Source: Nonomuraea wenchangensis
Lineage (GTDB): Bacteria; Actinomycetota; Actinomycetes; Streptosporangiales; Streptosporangiaceae
Reading direction: 5' to 3'
DNA length: 64,000 nucleotides
NCBI RefSeq assembly: GCF_900111685.1
Contig: NZ_FOHX01000026.1
Location: forward strand, 60,598-124,597
Shown here: in pieces, positions 51,874-60,769 of the stretch
How the letters are laid out: each line of letters begins with the position of its first letter
Position numbering within the stretch: position 1 is the stretch's first letter
The notes under the pieces: model-generated
The model's database searches: none
The model's input: the letters and a program-made list of their open reading frames with translations, nothing else
Told to the model about the DNA's origin: nothing
Made by a program: the position numbers and the translations under genes

Positions 51874-52647
51874 CTATTCCCAGCGGAACCAGCGGACCGC
51901 GGCGAACGCGCACACCACCGCATAGGCCGCCAGGGTCAGCAGCGGCACGGCCGACGGGAAGTGACCCAGGTACGCGTCCTGGAACGCCCCCATTCCCGCG
52001 CCGAGAGGGGTGTAGTGGGCGATGTCCCGCAGCAGCGGCGGCATCTGCGAGATCGGCACCCAGAGCCCGGCGAAGAACATCATCGGGAAGAACAGCACCG
52101 TGCCGATCGCCGTCGCCGGTCCCCGCCCGGGCGCCAGTGCGGTGATCAGCAGGCCGATCGCGAGCAACGCGCCCGCCGCGAGCAGCCAGGCGAGGGCGAA
52201 GCCCGGAAGGTGCTGCGGCAGGTCGACGCCGAACCCGAACCCGGCCACCGCGAGGAACAGGACCATCGCGACGACGGCGATGGCGAAGTTCGCCACGAGC
52301 TGGGCGGCGAGCACGCGGGCCGGGCCGACCGGAGTGGTGCGCATGCGCCGCAGCACGCCGTTCTCCCGGTATCCGGCGAGCGTGGTCGGCAGGGAGGCGG
52401 TGGCCAGGATGGCCAGGTTGAAGAGGACCAGAACAGGGACGTACAGGTCGAAGTACGTCAGGCCGCCGCTGCCCTCCACAGGCTCCCGCAGATCGGGGAC
52501 GCTGCCGAGGACGATCAACAGGACCAGCGGGAAGCCGATGCCCCACAGAGGGGCGACCTTGTCCCGGACGCACAACGTGCTCTCGGCCTTGACGAGCCGC
52601 CAGGTCGCGGAGCCTCGTTCGGCGGTGGGCAGGGCTGACATGGACAT
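51874..52647 (-). CDS. ABC-2 exporter permease
   Basis: This 257-residue membrane protein has six predicted helices. It shows the ABC-2 pattern with GYRENGVLRRMRTTPVGP between helices. The ATG at 52647 follows GAGAGGA. It pairs with the ATPase gene 20 bases upstream to form a DrrAB-like exporter. The operon also holds the sensor kinase and regulator, so the exporter may protect against the signal that the kinase detects. Confidence 0.88.
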   Translation of the reverse strand: MSMSALPTAERGSATWRLVKAESTLCVRDKVAPLWGIGFPLVLLIVLGSVPDLREPVEGSGGLTYFDLYVPVLVLFNLAILATASLPTTLAGYRENGVLRRMRTTPVGPARVLAAQLVANFAIAVVAMVLFLAVAGFGFGVDLPQHLPGFALAWLLAAGALLAIGLLITALAPGRGPATAIGTVLFFPMMFFAGLWVPISQMPPLLRDIAHYTPLGAGMGAFQDAYLGHFPSAVPLLTLAAYAVVCAFAAVRWFRWE

Positions 52648-52667
52648 GAGGTCCTCTCTCTGACGTG

Positions 52668-53591
52668 TCACCGGGGGTCGGGTCCGTCGGGGCGCCTGCC
52701 GGTCAGCCGGACGAAGGCGTCCTCCAGGCTCGCCTGCTCGACGCGCAGCTGCTCGGCCACGATCTGGTTGCGGGCCAGCACGGTGGTGACGGCGTTGAGC
52801 GCGTTGTCGTTGCCGTTCACGACGACCAGCTCGCCCTGACGGGTGACGCCCGAGACGTCCGGCAGGCTCGTCAGCAGGCGGTCGTCCACCGGCCTGGACG
52901 GACGGAACCGGATCCGCTGCCCGATGCGCGCCCGCTCGGTCAGCCCGGCCGGGGTGTCCACCATGACGACGCGGCCGGCGTCGATCAGCGCGAGCCGGTC
53001 GCACAGCCGCTCGGCCTCCTCCATGAAGTGGGTGACCAGCACGATCGTCGTCCCGCGAGAGCGCACGCCCTCGATCAGGTCCCAGGTGTCGCGCCGGGCC
53101 TGCGGGTCGAGACCGGTGGTGAGCTCGTCGAGGATCGCCACCCGGGGACCGCCGATGAGCGCCAGCGCGATCGAGAGCCGCTGTTTCTGGCCGCCGGACA
53201 GTTTGGCGTACCTGGTCTTCGCCTTGTCGGCCAGGCCGAGGCCGTCCAGCAGGGCGCGCCAGTCGGCGGGCCGCGGATAGAAGGAGCTGTAGAGCTGCAG
53301 TGCCTCGGCGACCTGCAGCCGCTCGGGGAGGTGGCCGGCCTGCAACTGGACGCCGAGCCTCCGGGTCAGCTCGGCGCGGTCGTGGAGGGGGTCGAGCCCC
53401 AGCACCCTGATCTCACCGCGATCCGGGACGCGGAGGCCCTCGACGCATTCCACGGTCGTCGTCTTGCCGGCGCCGTTCGGGCCGAGGATGCCGAAGATCT
53501 CACCCTCACGGACGGTGAGCGAGACGTCGTCGACCGCGATCTTGTCGTCATAGCGTTTGTGGAGGTTGCGTACCTCGATCACTGGTGGCAT
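52668..53591 (-). CDS. ABC exporter ATPase (DrrA-like)
   Basis: This 307-residue ATPase has Walker A GPNGAGKTT (~39-47), signature LSGGQKQRL and Walker B VAILDEL followed by TTGLD. The usual DEP is DEL here. The C-terminal ~70 residues are the DrrA-type extension. It is the first gene of the exporter/two-component operon. It drives export of an unknown compound. Confidence 0.92.
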   Translation of the reverse strand: MPPVIEVRNLHKRYDDKIAVDDVSLTVREGEIFGILGPNGAGKTTTVECVEGLRVPDRGEIRVLGLDPLHDRAELTRRLGVQLQAGHLPERLQVAEALQLYSSFYPRPADWRALLDGLGLADKAKTRYAKLSGGQKQRLSIALALIGGPRVAILDELTTGLDPQARRDTWDLIEGVRSRGTTIVLVTHFMEEAERLCDRLALIDAGRVVMVDTPAGLTERARIGQRIRFRPSRPVDDRLLTSLPDVSGVTRQGELVVVNGNDNALNAVTTVLARNQIVAEQLRVEQASLEDAFVRLTGRRPDGPDPR

Positions 53592-53784
53592 GCGCGCGTC
53601 CTTCCGGGCTCGGCCCGTCGGTGATTGGCGCGTTCAGCCTGCTACGACCCGTGCCTGCGCCGACACCGACCAGGAGACGGGACCTGGCCGCCGGACGGTG
53701 GAGTCCCGGACCCAACCGATCGGTGGATCGGCGCGCTCGCGCGGAGGGCCGGCGGTCTCGGGACGCCCGATAGGGTCGGGGCTC

Positions 53785-54285
53785 ATGGAAGACCCCCGCA
53801 CTCCGCCGCCGCTGACCGGCGACGAGCGCACCGTGCTCGGCAACTGGCTCGAATGGCACCGCGCCACCCTCGCCGTCAAGTGCGCCGGCCTGACCGCCGA
53901 GCAGTTGCGCCTGCGCAGCGCCGAACCCTCCGGCCTGTCCCTGCTCGGCCTGGTCCGGCACATGGCGAACGTCGAGCGCGCCTGGTTCCGCCGGGTGCTC
54001 GCCGGCGAGGACGTACCGAAGCTGTGGGACAAGGACCGCGACAACGACGCCGACTTCAAGGAAGTGGACACCGCGTCGGTGGAGGAGGCGTTCGACACCT
54101 GGCGGGACGAGGTCGAGCGCGCCCGCGCCATCTCGGCCGCCAGGCCGCTCGACGCGGTGGGGGAGCGCAACGGCGGCGACTGCTCGCACCGCTGGATCCT
54201 GGTTCACATGATCGAGGAGTACGCCCGGCACAACGGCCACGCCGATCTCCTGCGCGAACGCATCGACGGCGTCACGGGCGAATGA
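53785..54285 (+). CDS. DinB/DUF664-family protein
   Basis: This 166-residue four-helix protein of the DinB/YfiT-like superfamily has metal-type histidines in LVRHMANVERAWF, in WILVHMIEEYARHNGHADLL and in the same final helix. Related actinobacterial proteins are mycothiol-dependent metalloenzymes. A TAGGGT hexamer ends eight bases before the ATG and no Shine-Dalgarno is seen, so the message may be leaderless. Convergent with the RsbW-like gene. Confidence 0.82.
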   Translation: MEDPRTPPPLTGDERTVLGNWLEWHRATLAVKCAGLTAEQLRLRSAEPSGLSLLGLVRHMANVERAWFRRVLAGEDVPKLWDKDRDNDADFKEVDTASVEEAFDTWRDEVERARAISAARPLDAVGERNGGDCSHRWILVHMIEEYARHNGHADLLRERIDGVTGE

Positions 54286-54327
54286 TCAGACCAGTGTGAT
54301 CAGGCCAGTCTTATCAGAGCTGCGTGA

Positions 54328-54810
54328 TCAGGGCTCGGTGCGGAAGAGCGCCCACACGGCCTTGCCGCCGCGGGCCAGCCGGTCCCAGCCCCAGCTCTGG
54401 CTGTAGGTCTCGACGATGTAGAGGCCGCGGCCGTTCTCGGAGATGAAGTCGGGCTCCTTGCGCCGCGGCACCTCGTCGCTAGGGTCGGCCACGGCCAGCA
54501 GCACGTGAGGGCTGACCCGCATGAGCAGCAGCTCGATCTCGCGCCGCCCGGAGGAGCGCATCGCGTACCTGACCGCGTTCGTCACCAGCTCGGAGACCAC
54601 GAGCGCGGCGTCGTCGCTCAGGTCGTGCAGCCCCCAGCCCCGGAGGGTGGAGCGGGTGACGTCCCTGGCGGTCTTCACCGAGTCGGCCTGGAAGGGCAAC
54701 GGGCACGAGGTGGTGTACGGCTTGCCGCCACGACCAGTGAGCAACTGGTCGAAACCGACTTCGCGGGTGATCTGGAGGCAGTCGGCAGTGGCCAGAGGGT
54801 CCTCTACCAT
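54328..54810 (-). CDS. RsbW-like ATPase (anti-sigma type)
   Basis: This 160-residue protein has a GHKL ATPase fold. The N box reads VVSELVTNAVRYAMR, the G1 box VADPSDEVP, and the G2 box NGRGLYIVETYSQSWG. These small ATPases pair with XRE/DUF5753 regulators or act as anti-sigma factors in streptomycete-type genomes. It is divergent from the XRE gene, with a palindrome in between. Confidence 0.87.
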   Translation of the reverse strand: MVEDPLATADCLQITREVGFDQLLTGRGGKPYTTSCPLPFQADSVKTARDVTRSTLRGWGLHDLSDDAALVVSELVTNAVRYAMRSSGRREIELLLMRVSPHVLLAVADPSDEVPRRKEPDFISENGRGLYIVETYSQSWGWDRLARGGKAVWALFRTEP

Positions 54811-54839
54811 CCCGCCAATACCTCCCCGTAAAGCCTTGG

Positions 54840-54869
54840 TTAGTGCATGTTTGGCCCACTATGCACTAA
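54840..54869. promoter_or_regulatory. Inverted repeat between ATPase and XRE genes
   Basis: Perfect 9-base arms TTAGTGCAT (54840-54848) and ATGCACTAA (54861-54869) are 12 bases apart, a spacing that places half sites two turns apart. It lies 29 bases upstream of the RsbW-like start and 176 bases upstream of the XRE start. It is the likely site for the XRE regulator. Confidence 0.6.
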
Positions 54870-55045
54870 GCCATCATGGGTCACGACGGCTGCGCCTGCA
54901 AGACCCAAATGCACGTGCAGCTGCAATGTGCAGCCGCAAGCGGCGTTTTCCCCGGTCGACACGGCGAATCGGACACCCGGTTGGGACCTTGTCATAGCAG
55001 CCAATGTGGTGTCACTGTGTGGTGCGGACCTTGATAGGAGGCAAA

Positions 55046-55912
55046 GTGACGCAGAACCAGCCGGGTTCCGGGCCGACGGCGCTGCGCATCCTCCTGGGCT
55101 CCCAACTGCGCAAGCTCAGGGAAGCGAAGAACGTCACCCGCGAGGAGGCGGGCCACCTCATCCGTGGCTCCGAATCCAAGATCAGCCGCATGGAGCTGGG
55201 CCGGGTGGGGTTCAAGGAGCGTGACGTGGCCGACCTGCTGACCCTGTACGGGGTCGTCGACCAGCAGGCCCGCTCCGCCGTGCTCGACCTGGTGGCCAAC
55301 GCCAACGAGCCGGGCTGGTGGCACCGGTTCAACGATGTCCTGCCCACGTGGTTCCAGGCGTACGTCGGTCTGGAGGAGGCCGCGACCAGGATCAGGACCT
55401 ACGAGGTCCAGTTCGTGCCAGGACTGCTGCAGACCAAGGAGTACGCGAGGGCTGTGGTGACCGCCGGGACGGCGGGCATCGGAGCGGAGGAGATCGCCAG
55501 GAGGGTGGATCTCCGTCTGGAGCGCCAGAGGATCTTCGAGCGGCCGGACGGCCCGGTCTTCTGGGCGGTGATCGACGAGGCGGCGCTACGCCGGCCGATC
55601 GGCGGCGCCGAGGTGATGAAGGCCCAGCTCGAACACCTCATCGACCTCATGCGCCAGCCGAGCATCACGATCCAGATCATGCCCTTCAGCTTCGGCGGGC
55701 ACAGCGCGGAGGGCGGGGCGTTCAGCGTCCTGCGCTTCCCCGACCCCGACCTGCCCGACGTCGTGTACGTCGAGCAACTCGCCAGCGCCCTCTATCTGGA
55801 CAAGCGCGAGGACGTGGACCGGTACACCGAGGTCATGGAGCGGCTCTGCGCCGTCAGCACCACTCCGGACGAGACGACCGAGCTGCTGAGGAAGATCGCG
55901 GACGAGTTCTGA
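55046..55912 (+). CDS. XRE regulator with DUF5753 (Scr1-like)
   Basis: This is a 288-residue protein. The N-terminal HTH (LGSQLRKLREAKNVTREEAG then IRGSESKISRMELGR) is followed by DUF5753 (~residues 90-280) with VPGLLQTKEYARAVV and FSFGGHSAEGGAFSVLRF. GTG 55046 has a strong ATAGGAGG upstream. Such regulators usually sit next to a DUF397 gene; none is visible here. The paired RsbW-like ATPase is divergent. Confidence 0.88.
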   Translation: MTQNQPGSGPTALRILLGSQLRKLREAKNVTREEAGHLIRGSESKISRMELGRVGFKERDVADLLTLYGVVDQQARSAVLDLVANANEPGWWHRFNDVLPTWFQAYVGLEEAATRIRTYEVQFVPGLLQTKEYARAVVTAGTAGIGAEEIARRVDLRLERQRIFERPDGPVFWAVIDEAALRRPIGGAEVMKAQLEHLIDLMRQPSITIQIMPFSFGGHSAEGGAFSVLRFPDPDLPDVVYVEQLASALYLDKREDVDRYTEVMERLCAVSTTPDETTELLRKIADEF

Positions 55913-56100
55913 CGGCATGCGGACGTCGTTGTGACCGCCGGGACGTCGTTGTTGGGTATGCATCTGCCCTAGACTGGACCACCGGCGTTGGATGCCGCCG
56001 AGGCGGAGCATGCCCAACACCGCTCATGTGGGCGCGGCGCGTGAGCCGACCGAATGGACGCGCCCGCGATCACTCGTAGCTTGATCAAGGAGACCATTCC

Positions 56101-57492
56101 GTGAAGACCGCTGTCGAGGAGCTCAGCCCGACCCGGGTCAAGCTCACTGTCGAGGTGCCGTTCGACGAGCTGCGCCCGAGCATGGATGCGGCGTACAAGA
56201 AGGTCGCGCAGCAGGTGCGCGTCCCCGGGTTCCGGCCTGGCAAGGTTCCGGCCCGCATCATCGAGCAGCGCTTCGGCCGGGCGGTCGTCCTGGAGGAGAC
56301 CCTCAACGACGCCGTGCCCAAGCTGTACGGCCAGGCTGTCGACGAGGCCGACGTGTTCCCGGTCAGCCAGCCTGACATCGAGGTCACGAAGATCGACGAC
56401 GGTGAGCAGATCGAGTTCACCGCCGAGGTCGACGTCCGGCCCAACTTCGACGTGCCCGACTACCAGGGCCTCGAGGTCACCGTCGACTCCGCCGAGGTCA
56501 CCGACGAGGACGTCGACCGCCAGCTCGACGCGCTGCGCCAGCGCTTCGCCACGCTGACCGGCGTCGAGCGCGCCGCCACCGCGGGCGACTACGTCGTGAT
56601 GGACCTGCGCGCCGAGATCGACGGCAAGAACATCGAGGAGCAGGCCGCCAGCGAGGTGTCCTACGAGGTCGGCGCGGGCTCCGTGCTCCAGGGCCTCGAC
56701 GACGCCCTGGAGGGCATGTCCGCCGGCGAGGAGAAGAGCTTCACGACCGAGCTGGTCGGTGGCGAGAACGCCGGCGAGCAGGCCGACGTCATCATCAGCG
56801 TCAAGTCGGTCAAGGAGAAGGTGCTGCCCGAGCTCGACGACGAGTTCGCCCAGCTCGCCAGCGAGTTCGACACGCTCGACGAGCTCAAGGCCAGCATCCG
56901 CGAGCAGGCCCGTCGCAACAAGCTGATCGACCAGGTCGTCCAGTCCCGCGAGAAGGCCCTCGACGCGCTGCTCGACCAGCTCGACCTCCCGCTGCCCGAC
57001 AGCGCGCTCAAGGCCGAGATCGACGCCCGCAAGCACAACCTCGACCACCAGGTCGCCGAGAGCGGGCTGAGCCGCGACGCCTTCTTCCGCCTCTACCAGA
57101 CGACGGAGGAGGAGCGCTTCGCCGAGTTCGAGAAGAACTCCGCCCGCGCGCTCAAGGTCGGCTTCGTGCTCGACAAGATCGCCAAGTCCGAGGAGCTGGG
57201 CGTCTCCGAGCAGGAGCTGACCAACTTCGTCGTGCGCCGCGCCATGGAGATGGGCGTGCAGCCCAACGAGCTGGCCAAGCACCTGGCCGACAACGACCAG
57301 CTCACGCTGGCCATGGTCGAGATCGTCCGCGACAAGGCCAAGTCCGTCATCGGTGACGCCGCCAAGGTCGTCGACACCGACGGCAACGAGGTGGACCTCA
57401 AAGCCATCTACACCGAGATCAACGGCGAGGCCCCCGTCGAGGAGGAGGCCGCTGCCGAGGACGGCACCGCCGACGACAAGGGCGAGGCGTAA
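56101..57492 (+). CDS. tig: Trigger factor
   Basis: This 463-residue ribosome-bound chaperone has an N-terminal ribosome-binding domain with the signature FRPGKVPARII (~residues 43-53), an FKBP-type prolyl isomerase domain at ~150-245 (YVVMDLRAEIDGK) and a C-terminal helical arm. The tail is acidic (EEEAAAEDGTADDKGEA). The GTG start has CAAGGAGACC upstream. It heads the tig-clpP1-clpP2-clpX cluster conserved in actinobacteria. Confidence 0.95.
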   Translation: MKTAVEELSPTRVKLTVEVPFDELRPSMDAAYKKVAQQVRVPGFRPGKVPARIIEQRFGRAVVLEETLNDAVPKLYGQAVDEADVFPVSQPDIEVTKIDDGEQIEFTAEVDVRPNFDVPDYQGLEVTVDSAEVTDEDVDRQLDALRQRFATLTGVERAATAGDYVVMDLRAEIDGKNIEEQAASEVSYEVGAGSVLQGLDDALEGMSAGEEKSFTTELVGGENAGEQADVIISVKSVKEKVLPELDDEFAQLASEFDTLDELKASIREQARRNKLIDQVVQSREKALDALLDQLDLPLPDSALKAEIDARKHNLDHQVAESGLSRDAFFRLYQTTEEERFAEFEKNSARALKVGFVLDKIAKSEELGVSEQELTNFVVRRAMEMGVQPNELAKHLADNDQLTLAMVEIVRDKAKSVIGDAAKVVDTDGNEVDLKAIYTEINGEAPVEEEAAAEDGTADDKGEA

Positions 57493-57524
57493 CCCTCACC
57501 CGGCGTTCTCACCGGCGCTTCGCA

Positions 57525-57555
57525 GGAGCCCTCGGACTCTCCGTCCGGGGGCTCC
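57525..57555 (+). terminator. Terminator after tig
   Basis: A 7-bp stem (GGAGCCC/GGGCTCC, 57525-57531 and 57549-57555) with an inner CGGAC/GTCCG stem starts 32 bases after the tig stop. The remaining gap to 57892 holds no gene; it probably carries the clpP promoter, but no ClgR box (GTTCGC-N5-GCG) was found. Confidence 0.65.
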
Positions 57556-57892
57556 GCCGTTTCCTGAGCGCGCGGCTTCCCTGAGTACGTGCCTGAGCGT
57601 GTGGCTTCCCGGCCCGGCCGCGACCGCTTCGGAGGGGCTGAGACGCCCGCCACAGGGCGCGGCGCCTCCTGGCCCCTCCGACCCGCCGTCACGGCCCCTG
57701 GCCACGCGTCCCGCCCTCTGAGGGCGCTCCAGGGACATCCCGCCCCGCGCCCCGCCGGACCCCACCTGTCCCTGCGGACGCCGGACATGCGCCGTCAGCG
57801 AACAGTCCGGCAGAGCGGGCATGACCTGTGGGCGGCGCGCGTTAAGGTCACAAGCAAAGCCAATCGATTACGACGCATCGGAAGGTGACGCT

Positions 57893-58525
57893 GTGACCAG
57901 CCCGCCGACCTTCTATCAGCCTGAGTCTCGAGGCCGTGAGAACGGCTCCGCCTTCCGGCTTGAGGACCAGCTTTACCAGCGCCTGCTCCGGGAGCGGATC
58001 ATCGTGCTCGGGCAGGAGGTCAACGACGAGATCGCCAACCGCATCTGCGCTGAGCTGCTGCTGCTCGCGGCCGACGACCCCAGCCGCGACATCACGCTTT
58101 ACATCAACTCGCCGGGTGGCTCGGTGAGTGCCGGCATGGCCATCTACGACATGATGGAATATGTGCCGAACGACGTCTCCACCGTGGTCATGGGCATGGC
58201 GGCCTCCATGGGCCAGTTCCTGCTCACCGCGGGTGCCAGGGGCAAGCGCTACGCCCTGCCGCACGCTCGGGTCATGATGCACCAGCCGTCGGGCGGCATC
58301 GGCGGCACCGCCGCCGACATCGCCATCCAGGCCGAGCAGATGCTCTACGTGAAGAAGACGCTGGCCGAGCGGATCGCCTTCCACACGGGGCAGTCGCTGG
58401 ACCAGATCGAGTCCGACTCCGACCGCGACCGCTGGTTCACCGCCGAGGAGGCCAAGGACTACGGCTTCATCGACCACGTGGTCCGCAGCGCGCGACAGGT
58501 GCCCTCGGCCGGGCCCGTCTCCTAG
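57893..58525 (+). CDS. clpP1: ClpP1 protease subunit
   Basis: This 210-residue serine protease has the triad S105 (GMAASMGQF), H130 (VMMHQPSGG) and D179 (SDRDRWF). It also shows INSPGGSVSAGM for substrate alignment. GTG 57893 follows GGAAGG. It forms the mixed ClpP1P2 tetradecamer with the next gene, 11 bases downstream. Confidence 0.95.
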   Translation: MTSPPTFYQPESRGRENGSAFRLEDQLYQRLLRERIIVLGQEVNDEIANRICAELLLLAADDPSRDITLYINSPGGSVSAGMAIYDMMEYVPNDVSTVVMGMAASMGQFLLTAGARGKRYALPHARVMMHQPSGGIGGTAADIAIQAEQMLYVKKTLAERIAFHTGQSLDQIESDSDRDRWFTAEEAKDYGFIDHVVRSARQVPSAGPVS

Positions 58526-58536
58526 GGGGAGCTGAC

Positions 58537-59160
58537 ATGAACATCCAAAGCCGTTACGTTCTCCCCTCCTTCGTCGAGCGCACGTCGTACGGCGTGAAGG
58601 AGATGAACCCTTACAACAAGCTCTTCGAGGACCGCATCATCTTCCTCGGAGTGCAGATCGACGACGCGTCGGCCAACGACGTGATGGCCCAGCTGCTCAC
58701 GCTGGAGTCGCTCGACCCCGACCGTGACATCAGCATCTACATCAACTCGCCGGGCGGTTCGTTCACCGCCATGACGGCGATCTACGACACGATGCAGTTC
58801 GTCCGGCCGGAGATCCAGACCGTCTGCCTCGGCCAGGCCGCCTCGGCCGCGGCCGTGCTGCTGGCCGGCGGCACCCCGGGCAAGCGCTTCGCGCTGCCCA
58901 ACGCCCGGGTGCTGATCCACCAGCCGTCCACCGAGGGCGGCGGCCAGGGCAGCGACATCGAGATCCAGGCCCGCGAGATCCTCCGCATGCGCACGCTGCT
59001 GGAGGACATCGTGGCCAGGCACACCGGTAAGGCCTCCGCCGAGGTCCGTAAGGACATCGAACGCGACAAAATTCTCAACGCGGACGAGGCAAAGGCGTAT
59101 GGTCTGATCGACGACATCATCCCGTCCAGGAAGAAGCGAGCTCAGGCCGTGGCTTCCTAG
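58537..59160 (+). CDS. clpP2: ClpP2 protease subunit
   Basis: This 207-residue subunit has S103 (GQAASAAAV), H128 (VLIHQP) and D177 (IERDKIL), all at normal spacing. INSPGGSFTAMT is present. A start preceded by GGGGGAG at 58526-58532 suits the ATG. In actinobacteria ClpP1 and ClpP2 work together and are usually essential. Confidence 0.95.
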   Translation: MNIQSRYVLPSFVERTSYGVKEMNPYNKLFEDRIIFLGVQIDDASANDVMAQLLTLESLDPDRDISIYINSPGGSFTAMTAIYDTMQFVRPEIQTVCLGQAASAAAVLLAGGTPGKRFALPNARVLIHQPSTEGGGQGSDIEIQAREILRMRTLLEDIVARHTGKASAEVRKDIERDKILNADEAKAYGLIDDIIPSRKKRAQAVAS

Positions 59161-59171
59161 ACGAGACGTGA

Positions 59172-59210
59172 CGCACCGGAGCGCTGCCCAATAGGGCACG
59201 TTCCGGTGCG
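59172..59210 (+). terminator. Hairpin between clpP2 and clpX
   Basis: A 9-bp stem, CGCACCGGA (59172-59180) with TCCGGTGCG (59202-59210), encloses a smaller GCCC/GGGC stem. It lies 11 bases after the clpP2 stop. It may end or attenuate the clpP message so that clpX has its own promoter. Confidence 0.55.
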
Positions 59211-59300
59211 ACTCGCCGCTAGGGGGCTCACTGAGGGCCCAGAAGACGGTAACGTCGAAACCTGAGCGGTTCGGCCAAGTCCGGAGGATGTCCGGAGACA

Positions 59301-59318
59301 CTGCTCTCGCGAGAGCAG
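59301..59318. promoter_or_regulatory. Perfect 18-bp palindrome upstream of clpX
   Basis: CTGCTCTCGCGAGAGCAG is a perfect palindrome with no spacer, 28 bases before the clpX start. It does not match ClgR or HrcA boxes. It could be a regulator site or a leader hairpin. Confidence 0.6.
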
Positions 59319-59346
59319 GGCGGTCCCACGCAAAGGAGTATCTGGG

Positions 59347-60630
<1,284 letters not shown>

Positions 60631-60654
60631 CCCGGCTCACGCCGTTCACGCCAG

Positions 60655-60686
60655 AGCGCCCGGTGGCAGCACGCCACGCGGGCGCT
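60655..60686 (+). terminator. Terminator after clpX
   Basis: AGCGCCC (60655-60661) pairs with GGGCGCT (60680-60686), and GTGGC with GCCAC inside. TTTC follows. It begins 25 bases after the clpX stop. Confidence 0.75.
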
Positions 60687-60755
60687 TTCGGCACTTCGGA
60701 CCCATTTCCATCCCGCATTCGAGCAAGCGAGGCGTTTTCCGCTTGCCGCCCTCCC

Positions 60756-60761
60756 TAGAAT
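60756..60761 (+). promoter_or_regulatory. -10 box for a possible leaderless valS message
   Basis: TAGAAT is followed after eight bases by the GTG at 60770. No Shine-Dalgarno is present. Transcription would start at or very near the GTG. Confidence 0.5.
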
Positions 60762-60769
60762 TGGTCACT

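Noticed and set aside
57493..57892. ClgR box in the clpP1 promoter region
   Set aside because: No GTTCGC-N5-GCG match was found by eye.
60631..60769. T-box leader for valS
   Set aside because: The 139-base gap contains the clpX terminator and a promoter-like TAGAAT; no T-box sequence or specifier stem is seen.
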